Virus record (IMG/VR): IMGVR_UViG_3300033155_000271
Location: 1 to 26,438 of that record
Strand: one strand, 5' to 3'
Length of the DNA: 26,438 bases
From: a virus
Below are positions 20,942 to 26,438 of this stretch, in pieces. A program made the position numbers and the translations under genes. The notes beneath the pieces were generated by a model. The model was not told the DNA's origin and made no database searches. It saw only the letters and a list, made by a program, of their open reading frames with translations. How positions within the stretch are numbered: position 1 is the first letter of the stretch; every line of letters starts with the position of its first letter.

Positions 20942-21709
20942 AGATGACAAATGATATTGTAGTCATAGCTGATACTCAAGTAACTCCAAGTGCTCCTCTC
21001 GAACACATACATGCAGTAGCCAGATATATTTGGATACGTTATTGTTCACATAGGAGACCACTGGGACTTTGAATCGCTAAGTTACTATTCATCTGCGTTG
21101 GAAAAGGAAGGTCGTCGGTTGAAGGATGATTTAATATCAGGTGCTAAGGCATTAGATATTATTAAGGACTACATCGACATGAAGAATGCTCCACTTAGGA
21201 AGTGTAAGCAAAAGGTGTACAAACCTGAGATGCATTTTATTATGGGCAACCATGAGAATCGTCTTAACCGGTACATTGATTCCCACCCTGAGTTGAGTGG
21301 CTTCATAAACCTTAATGAAATGATTGAGCGAGCTGGCTGGACAGTACATGAGTTCCTAGAACCATACTGGTACGACAGCATCTGCTTCAACCACTTCATG
21401 CCTAATCCAGAATCGGGCCGACCTGTAGGTGGTTCTATCATGAACAAGATGAACAAGTTTCCACACTCGTTCGTTCATGGACATCAGCAGAAGTTTCAGT
21501 TTGAACGTAGACAGAACATGCAAGGGAAACCACACTTTGGTATCTGTGCAGGTTCGTTCTACATACATGATGAAGCTTATCGTGGTGCTAACAATACAGA
21601 GATACGTGGCTTTACACATCTTAAGCACTTCACTAATCGTTATGATTACAGTGACTATGATTGTGAGTTCATATCTCTTGAAAGACTATTGGCAGATTTC
21701 TGTGAGTGA
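20938..21709 (+). pseudogene. Metallophosphoesterase broken by an N-terminal frameshift
   Basis: From ATG 20938 the frame gives VVIADTQVTP (first metal motif) and HIHAVARYI, then stops at 21070. The rest lies in the +1 frame: PDIFGYVIVHIGDHWDFESL from 21020 (second motif GDHWD), GNHENRLNRY (GNHE), and SFVHGHQQKF (H-G-H), to TGA 21707. Together they make a calcineurin-type metallophosphoesterase of ~250 residues. The bases CCAGATATATT (21020-21030) read well in both frames (ARYI and PDI), as if a repeat-mediated deletion removed a few codons between two copies. No ATG with an RBS starts the second part, so the gene is probably inactive or the sequence is wrong here. The substrate is unknown. 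Confidence 0.75.
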
Positions 21710-21902
21710 TACTAAAATATCACAGGCAGAGGTAACAGAAATTGCTACCGAGACTGTCAATCAGATTGTAGAAGACATGCCCAAGGACTTAGCCCCAGAA
21801 CAGGAGAGAGAATATCTCTACAACTGTGGCCAGGCTCTGGGTAGGGCTTGTATGATAATACAAGAAATGATAGCTGTTAAACCGGCAGCTACCTTAAACT
21901 AA
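21702..21902 (+). CDS. Hypothetical small helical protein
   Basis: 66 residues from GTG 21702, which overlaps the end of the phosphoesterase frame. Helical and acidic (SQAEVTEIATETVNQIVEDM) with a second helix (NCGQALGRACMIIQEMIAVK). The RBS is weak, so the start is uncertain; the reading frame itself is longer upstream but there it overlaps the phosphoesterase. No family is recognised. Confidence 0.55.
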   Translation: MSDTKISQAEVTEIATETVNQIVEDMPKDLAPEQEREYLYNCGQALGRACMIIQEMIAVKPAATLN

Positions 21903-21924
21903 CTAAATCATTATGGAGAATCTA

Positions 21925-22323
21925 ATGAAGTTTATACTATTAATGCTATTGAGCTTTGGCGTAAATGCCATGAGCTACAATCCAGAGAATGCCGACAACG
22001 ATACCGTCTATCAAGGTGAGGTGAATTATACTTTGCCTTTCCTAAGAGAGATGAACAGTAAAGGTGTCGAAGAACCGATGACTTGGGATGAGTATGCGTC
22101 TATTAACTTTTACGTTGATGGTGTGTACTATGACTGGGCTTCACCTCCTATCGAGGAGTACTACACACCAAACACAATGCTACAGCAGAACCTGTTGATA
22201 GCGAAAGATGCAGCTGACGTTACTATTACGTTAACTGACCAAGATGGCAGAGAGAGTAAACACTCCAAGGCTGCTAACTTTAACTGGACTGCCCCAGGTG
22301 CTCCAGTAATTACTTGTAAGTAG
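21925..22323 (+). CDS. Predicted exported protein
   Basis: 132 residues from ATG 21925 (RBS tatggagaatcta); an in-frame ATG at 21913 is in the RBS region. Sec signal peptide MKFILLMLLSFGVNA with cleavage after VNA. The mature part is beta-rich (EVNYTLPFLREMNSKG, DVTITLTDQDGRES) and ends NWTAPGAPVITCK, recalling an immunoglobulin- or fibronectin-type fold. No lipobox Cys is seen. It is a third candidate envelope-acting protein, here among replication genes. Family not recognised. Confidence 0.7.
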   Translation: MKFILLMLLSFGVNAMSYNPENADNDTVYQGEVNYTLPFLREMNSKGVEEPMTWDEYASINFYVDGVYYDWASPPIEEYYTPNTMLQQNLLIAKDAADVTITLTDQDGRESKHSKAANFNWTAPGAPVITCK

Positions 22324-22334
22324 GAGAAACTATT

Positions 22335-23111
22335 ATGGCAAGACGTAAAGATTTTATTGGTGCAAGTACATACACTGGGCAGAAGCTTCGTGGTGCTTGT
22401 GAGTTAAACTACAAAATTGATGGTGTACGAATCCTTCATCGTGAAGGCAAACTCGTAACCAGGAACGACAAAGTACCTCCAGGTTTGGACATTGCTTTGT
22501 CAACACTTGCTAAAGGCAAGATTAAATTATACGGTGACTGTGAAGTATACAAAGGTGACTTCTTTGCAAGCAACAGTCCCATGCAACGACATGACCCTGA
22601 AGAAGACTGTATTGGTTATGATGATGTGTATCCTCTGGACTACACAGACCAAGATGGTAAGATGCATACTGTCGATAAACGACTTAAGATTGGTGTCTTC
22701 TGTGACCCAGCTCCTGCTGTCATTCGTAAGCACTTACAAGATGCACTGGACCTCGGTTATGAAGGCCTTGTCATTCGTGCTGCTAACGGTAAGTGGTATC
22801 GTGTGAAGCCTGAGTACACAGCTGACGTTTATATCACTGGCTGGTTTGAACAGCTGAACACTGCCAAGGAACCTAAAGGTCAACTTGGTGGTTTCGATAC
22901 AAACTATGGTAAGGTTACTGCGTTCACAGAGGAGCTAAGACGGGAACTCTGGGATAATCCTGGCCGGTTCGTTGGCCGGTTGATGGAAGTACAATACAAG
23001 GAATTATATGATACTGGCTCGTTCCGGTACTGTGTTAAGTTCCTACGCTTCCGTGATGACAAAGACGAAGAAGCTTTCGATACTAAAGCTGGTGAGATTG
23101 TCAGCTGGTAG
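22335..23111 (+). CDS. ATP-dependent DNA ligase (minimal)
   Basis: 258 residues (T7 ligase: 359), RBS taggagaaacta. Motif I ELNYKIDGVR places the nucleophile at K27 with the K-x-DG-x-R of DNA ligases. Then come motif III GDCEVYKGDF, motif IV GYEGLVIR, motif V WYRVKPEYTADVYITG, and a C-terminal OB domain with LMEVQYKELYDTGSFRY. The N-terminal region before motif I is only ~25 residues, shorter than in T7 ligase. It seals nicks after primer removal. The following 145 bp is a regulatory leader for the RNA polymerase gene. Confidence 0.92.
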   Translation: MARRKDFIGASTYTGQKLRGACELNYKIDGVRILHREGKLVTRNDKVPPGLDIALSTLAKGKIKLYGDCEVYKGDFFASNSPMQRHDPEEDCIGYDDVYPLDYTDQDGKMHTVDKRLKIGVFCDPAPAVIRKHLQDALDLGYEGLVIRAANGKWYRVKPEYTADVYITGWFEQLNTAKEPKGQLGGFDTNYGKVTAFTEELRRELWDNPGRFVGRLMEVQYKELYDTGSFRYCVKFLRFRDDKDEEAFDTKAGEIVSW

Positions 23112-23154
23112 TACCATTATTCTAACCATAGAGTACTTATAAGGTCATATCTAC

Positions 23155-23160
23155 TATAAT
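23155..23160 (+). promoter_or_regulatory. Possible host-type -10 box (TATAAT)
   Basis: A perfect TATAAT lies in the AT-rich gap upstream of the RNA polymerase gene, but no good -35 box is found 16-18 bp upstream. It is a weak candidate for host-driven expression of the phage polymerase. Confidence 0.25.
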
Positions 23161-23166
23161 TATATT

Positions 23167-23246
23167 CCTGAACGGGATAAACTGTTACAATTAATACACA
23201 GACTGTTACAATTATGCCCGTTCGGGTATATTACTAACTTATACCC
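23167..23246 (+). promoter_or_regulatory. Leader of RNA polymerase gene with two competing hairpins
   Basis: CCTGAACGGG (23167-23176) pairs with CCCGTTCGGG (23217-23226), ten pairs with one G-U. GGGTATA (23224-23230) pairs with TATACCC (23240-23246), seven perfect pairs. The two share 23224-23226, so they cannot both form fully. The second ends two bases before the RBS (TTGGAGG). This looks like a leader that could switch access to the polymerase start. Confidence 0.45.
23181..23214 (+). repeat. Tandem 13-bp direct repeat
   Basis: ACTGTTACAATTA occurs at 23181-23193 and 23202-23214, a spacing of 21 bp, about two helical turns. Both copies lie in the loop of the 10-bp hairpin. The arrangement fits two binding sites on one face of the DNA for a regulator or phage polymerase. 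Confidence 0.7.
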
Positions 23247-23256
23247 TTGGAGGTAT

Positions 23257-25116
23257 ATGATGGCGAAGATTAAGTTAGAGGGCGGTATTGAGTTACCAGC
23301 CCCAAAGAATGCTTCAGGCTTTGCTAGACCTCTTGATGTTTCCGATTATCGGTGGAGGTCTATGCGACCTGAGATGTGGCAACGAGCGTATACTCATTGT
23401 CTGTTTAGTTTGCATAACCTCTTTGAACTACCCTTGCATTCTGTCGTACCTTACATAGCAAAGAACATGCTAGAATCTAATGAGCCATTTCTGGTTGCTC
23501 TTCGGTTCATGGGTGAGATGGAGTTGCAAGGGTACATTAAGTTCAACCGAGGTTTTGATGAACGTATAGTTGTACCAACTAAGAAGCTATTGAATCTGAA
23601 GATTGCTGAGAAGGAAGCTCCAGACACTGTAGTTGTTATGCCGAACATTGTTGGCGAAGAGTACATGTCCAAGTATATTGCTGTACGTGGTGGCCGGAGA
23701 AGTCCAGCTAACCTACGTGCTGCTCGTGTTGTTAATGATATGTCTGATGAAAGATTTGTTATTAATGACTATACCCTGGACCTACTTAAGAAGTACCCTG
23801 TAGAGAAAGATGCTATCACTGATGGATGCATGTATGCACGTACTTTGGCCACAGCTGAGCAACTCAAGGACAAGGTATTTCGATTCCCGTACTTCTTAGA
23901 CTCGCGTGGACGGATGTACAGTGCTACTACTTGTGGTGTAAGTCCACAGGGTGCTGACCATGAGAAGGCTTTACTGTTACCGGTGTATGCTGAAAGGTTA
24001 ACTACTGATGGCTTCATGGCTTTGTTCGAGACAGCTACAGGCTATGCTGAACAGGACTGGCACTTCGATAAGATGGCAGGACATGCAAGGCATCCTGAAC
24101 TACATGAGAAGGAATGGAAGTTAGCTGATAAGCCTTATTCGTATATGGCTACGGCTAACCTAATTGCTCAGTACCTCGATGACCCTACTAGACCATTGCC
24201 AGCGTTCATACCTTTGGACGGACGATGCTCTGGCTTGCAACATTGGAGTGCAGTCATACGTTCTAACGCAATTACTAGGCACTTAGGAATGAATGCCGAT
24301 GAATCCAGTCTTGACATATACGAGAGAGTTGCTCTTGAGTGGTGCGAGACCCTGGAAGAGGCTCATAAATACCTGGCTACAAGAAAAGCAGCTAAGATAC
24401 CGGTGATGACTTGGGCTTACAATGCTACGCAGATGACCTCTATGGCTCACATGGATAAACTCTATGGAACTGAGGACAAGTGGGATGTCGATACCGAATC
24501 GTATCAGCCTACTCGTGAGGGCTTCCCTCGTGCTGTTACAGGACAGTTGGGCCGTGATTTATACAATCGCCTCAATGAGACTCTTGGGCCTCTTACGGCT
24601 GCTGTGGAGTGGGTTTCAGACAGTGCGACGATTATCTCAAAAGAGGGATTTGTTGATATTGAATGGCCGACACCTGATGGTTTTGAATGCGTTCAACGAA
24701 AGGTCAAAGGCGACCCGAAAGCTTTGAAGGTTACTCTGAGCAACAAGGTTAATTTCAAACTAAGTATCCTTGATTTCTCAGGGCAGAAGTCGGATAGCAG
24801 GAAGCATAGAAGTGCAATTGCTCCTAATATCATACATAGCTTGGATGCTACTCATCTACGGATGGTTGCGAAGAAGCTTAAGATGCTAGGTAGTCCGATG
24901 ATATTCATACATGATTCCTTTGCGACCCATGTTAACTTTCGAGCCAGTCTGTACAAGGAAATTATAGATGCCTTTATAACACTGTACTCAAGAGAGTATC
25001 TGCTTGATTTGAAGATTTACTGGGAGAAGAAGTACAAGGTAGTCTTGCCAGACCAACCTAAGCTTGGAGATTGGGAGCCAGAGAGCCTCCGAAGTCTTAC
25101 GAATTTCTTCATGTAA
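23257..25116 (+). CDS. Single-subunit RNA polymerase, compact T7/N4 type
   Basis: 619 residues versus 883 in T7; starts at ATG 23257 or 23260 after TTGGAGG. Key elements: FLDSRGRMY (DxxGR) near residue 215, motif A IPLDGRCSGLQHWSA near 321, motif B RKAAKIPVMTWAYN (Lys near 380, Tyr near 387), SAIAPNIIHSLDATHLRM, motif C IFIHDSFATH (Asp near 552), and an aromatic C-terminus NFFM (T7: FAFA). In T7 about 420 residues precede DxxGR, here ~214, so most of the N-terminal promoter-binding domain is missing. The total is close to the two N4 RNAPII subunits joined. T7 has Gly after the motif B Tyr; here it is Asn. It likely transcribes the late genes that follow. Confidence 0.9.
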   Translation: MMAKIKLEGGIELPAPKNASGFARPLDVSDYRWRSMRPEMWQRAYTHCLFSLHNLFELPLHSVVPYIAKNMLESNEPFLVALRFMGEMELQGYIKFNRGFDERIVVPTKKLLNLKIAEKEAPDTVVVMPNIVGEEYMSKYIAVRGGRRSPANLRAARVVNDMSDERFVINDYTLDLLKKYPVEKDAITDGCMYARTLATAEQLKDKVFRFPYFLDSRGRMYSATTCGVSPQGADHEKALLLPVYAERLTTDGFMALFETATGYAEQDWHFDKMAGHARHPELHEKEWKLADKPYSYMATANLIAQYLDDPTRPLPAFIPLDGRCSGLQHWSAVIRSNAITRHLGMNADESSLDIYERVALEWCETLEEAHKYLATRKAAKIPVMTWAYNATQMTSMAHMDKLYGTEDKWDVDTESYQPTREGFPRAVTGQLGRDLYNRLNETLGPLTAAVEWVSDSATIISKEGFVDIEWPTPDGFECVQRKVKGDPKALKVTLSNKVNFKLSILDFSGQKSDSRKHRSAIAPNIIHSLDATHLRMVAKKLKMLGSPMIFIHDSFATHVNFRASLYKEIIDAFITLYSREYLLDLKIYWEKKYKVVLPDQPKLGDWEPESLRSLTNFFM

Positions 25117-25211
25117 GTGCTTGATAACATGGAAGTTATCCTTCAAAATCAACACAGATGGACCACTAATGAGAAGAGAGAGAAAATAGATGCAAGCCTA
25201 AAAGGGGGTTT

Positions 25212-25238
25212 GGGGGATTCTTTCCAGAATCTTTTTCT
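25212..25238 (+). terminator. Rho-independent terminator after RNA polymerase gene
   Basis: GATTC (25216-25220) pairs with GAATC (25227-25231), extendable by G-U pairs to the preceding Gs, then TTTTTCTT. Just upstream are two G5 runs separated by TTT (25204-25216). The stem is short but the T-tract is good. Confidence 0.5.
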
Positions 25239-25261
25239 TACTAACCTGTTTAGACTTAATA

Positions 25262-25278
25262 AGTACTTAAGAAGTACT
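25262..25278 (+). promoter_or_regulatory. Hairpin in front of the next RBS
   Basis: AGTACTT (25262-25268) pairs perfectly with AAGTACT (25272-25278), loop AAG, ending directly at the AAGGAG ribosome binding site of the 25291 gene. It could be an RNA processing or operator-like site. Confidence 0.4.
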
Positions 25279-25290
25279 AAGGAGAACCTT

Positions 25291-25479
25291 ATGGACAATT
25301 ACAACGATATGGCAAGGGAGTTAGGTTACGACCCGACTGACCCAGCCCATATAGAAAAGATGCAAGAGGACTTTGCTACTGATGAGTTAGTTGCTGTCGG
25401 CCTTACTGAGGAAGACTTAGCTATCTTACAAGCAAACGAGCCTGGAGCTGCTGAGCTGGTAGAAGACAATGAGCACTGA
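25291..25479 (+). CDS. Hypothetical small acidic protein before terminase
   Basis: 62 residues from ATG 25291 with an ideal AAGGAG; a GTG start at 25117 would add 58 residues but runs through the terminator and hairpin, so it is rejected. Acidic and helical (EKMQEDFATDELVAVG, LTEEDLAILQANEPGAAELV). No motif recognised. It overlaps the small-terminase candidate by 11 bp and is probably in the packaging unit. Confidence 0.65.
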   Translation: MDNYNDMARELGYDPTDPAHIEKMQEDFATDELVAVGLTEEDLAILQANEPGAAELVEDNEH

Positions 25480-25921
25480 GCTTGTTCAACTACCGCACGA
25501 ACACGAGTTAATAGCACAAGCTATGAAAGTCACACGAGGAGACCTTGCTAAGGCTTCTCGCTTTGACCAAGTTCCACACAATGCAATGTCGTTGCGTAGG
25601 ATAGTCAAAGATGAACCAGCCATACGAAGACGTTACCTTGAATTACTTGCAGAAGAAATGCAAGAGAAAGGTTTGCACATAGCAGAACGTATCTTGAAGA
25701 TGGCTGAGTTACAGGACAGAGCATTCGGTGGTGAGTATACTGACGATGAAGGTAAGATACATAACTACCCAGTTGACCCGAAGACCGCTATTGACGTATC
25801 AAAAGAAATATCACGACTTATTGCTGAAGGCAAAGGTCAGAACATGTCTGCTAAGGCAGCTGTTATTATCGCTTCTAAGGAGGATGCCAAAGAACTATTG
25901 GCTGGCTTCTTGGATTCTTAG
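25469..25921 (+). CDS. Putative terminase small subunit
   Basis: 150 residues from ATG 25469 (GGTAGAAG upstream). The N-terminal ~60 residues look like a helix-turn-helix DNA-binding region (VTRGDLAKASRFDQVPHNAM, then SLRRIVKDEPAIRRRYLELL). A long helix (EMQEKGLHIAERILKMAELQ) and the segment PVDPKTAIDVSKEISRLIAE follow, a layout typical of small terminase subunits that recognise the packaging site and form rings. The sequence match is by pattern only; position directly upstream of the large subunit is the strongest support. Confidence 0.65.
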   Translation: MSTELVQLPHEHELIAQAMKVTRGDLAKASRFDQVPHNAMSLRRIVKDEPAIRRRYLELLAEEMQEKGLHIAERILKMAELQDRAFGGEYTDDEGKIHNYPVDPKTAIDVSKEISRLIAEGKGQNMSAKAAVIIASKEDAKELLAGFLDS

Positions 25922-25929
25922 GAGAACCT

Positions 25930-26438
25930 ATGAGCTACATATCAAACTTAGACAAACATGAGACAGAAGTCCTTCATGATTACCTCATGGGTGATTTTGA
26001 AGAGTTTAGTAAATTCTGTTTCAAGATAATGACAGGTACAAAATTACTTCATGTCGATTACTACGTTGTGCTCTTTCATGCTATTCAAAAGCTGATTGAC
26101 CAAGAAAGTACCCCTTTGTATGCTTGGTGCAAGAACCCTTGTGCTCAAACGATACTTACCGGCTTTAACTCAGACGTACTCGCAGAGTGCTCAGGTTACA
26201 TCCGTACTATCATGTCTGACCCTGACTTCCAGAAAGTCTTTCCCGATGTTGTGATTGATAACAATAAGAAATCGGTTGAGAGACTAGGAACAATGTCAGC
26301 TGGCGTACTACACGCCATACCTACTACAGGTAAGATGACCGGTAAAGGCTGTGGGGCCTTAGTAGAAGATTTTGCAGGACTGATGGCTATTGATGATGTT
26401 ATCAAACCAGACGATGCAAACTCTCCGACAGAACGAGA
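25930..26438 (+). CDS. Terminase large subunit, 5' part, lacking the Walker A segment
   Basis: The first 169 residues of the packaging ATPase, cut by the window edge; RBS taggagaaccta. Recognisable order: FCFKIMTG, HVDYYVVLFHAIQKLID, then YAWCKNPCAQTILTGFNSD (T7-like 'aWcl..NPd.k.i..sYs..la'), VFPDVVID, GVLHAIPTTGKMTGKGCGAL, and Walker B-like FAGLMAIDDVIKPDDA. Between KLIDQ and YAWC the usual ~20 residues with 'PPR..GKT' (Walker A) are absent, although the frame is continuous. Without Walker A the ATPase should not work, so this is either an in-frame deletion of about 63 bp, a sequencing gap, or an unusual enzyme. Confidence 0.8.
   Translation, partial: MSYISNLDKHETEVLHDYLMGDFEEFSKFCFKIMTGTKLLHVDYYVVLFHAIQKLIDQESTPLYAWCKNPCAQTILTGFNSDVLAECSGYIRTIMSDPDFQKVFPDVVIDNNKKSVERLGTMSAGVLHAIPTTGKMTGKGCGALVEDFAGLMAIDDVIKPDDANSPTER

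Noticed and set aside
21477-21701. Upstream part of the long frame leading into the 21702 gene
   Set aside because: It lies entirely within the phosphoesterase coding frame with HGH and other motifs; only the part after GTG 21702 is free of it.
23181-23214. CRISPR-like repeat
   Set aside because: Only two 13-bp copies with an 8-bp gap; no array, spacers or cas genes.
25117-25290. GTG-started upstream extension of the 25291 gene
   Set aside because: It would translate through a T-tract terminator and a 7-bp hairpin, has no RBS, and ATG 25291 has an ideal AAGGAG.
1-26438. Anti-defence, toxin-antitoxin or lysogeny module
   Set aside because: No integrase, repressor/operator pair, recognisable anti-CRISPR or toxin-antitoxin pair could be supported; the unknown small genes give no motif evidence for such roles.

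Overview
The window is a contiguous piece of a tailed, strictly lytic-looking bacteriophage genome. Every supported gene is on the + strand, most are tightly packed with ATGA/TAATG overlaps and GGAG-type ribosome binding sites, and no integrase or lysogeny gene is visible. The replication proteins are of T7/podovirus type: primase-helicase, family A DNA polymerase, gp2.5-type SSB, gp6-type exonuclease, endonuclease VII, ATP-dependent ligase and a single-subunit RNA polymerase. The RNA polymerase lies between the replication block and the terminase genes, as in phiKMV-like phages rather than T7. The host cannot be read from the sequence; a gammaproteobacterium is a guess.

Layout. 1-7.8 kb is an early-type region of small, mostly unknown genes. 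It includes two predicted exported proteins, a free-standing ClpX-type zinc-binding domain, an HTH protein and a CCA-adding-type nucleotidyltransferase. Between them lie unusual non-coding stretches: a small tRNA-like element (1348-1478), a tRNA-like RNA with an 87-nt structured variable arm (3747-3904), a 0.9-kb stretch with only fragmentary ORFs (5103-6009), and a 254-nt RNA closed by a 25-bp stem (6374-6627). 7.9-10.1 kb is a lysis block: holin-like protein, GH24 endolysin with an E-C-T triad, and a phospholipase A2-like protein. 10.1-15.0 kb holds primase-helicase, RNA ligase and DNA polymerase. 15.0-18.7 kb is nucleotide metabolism: a dATP/dGTP diphosphohydrolase-like protein, NrdB and a short NrdA. 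18.9-23.1 kb holds SSB, exonuclease, endonuclease VII, a broken metallophosphoesterase and DNA ligase. 23.2-26.4 kb holds the compact RNA polymerase, a small-terminase candidate and the start of the large terminase subunit.

How they work together. NrdAB and the diphosphohydrolase would supply and balance dNTPs. Primase-helicase, polymerase, SSB, exonuclease and ligase form a T7-like replisome, and endonuclease VII resolves branched DNA before packaging. The phage RNA polymerase would drive late transcription. The pairing of a CCA-adding-type enzyme, an RNA ligase and tRNA-like RNAs suggests phage-encoded RNA maturation or repair.

Several conserved genes carry apparent lesions: the SSB tail is in the -1 frame, the metallophosphoesterase is frameshifted at its N-terminus, and the terminase lacks its Walker A segment. 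These may be real mutations, recoding, or consensus errors in the sequence.
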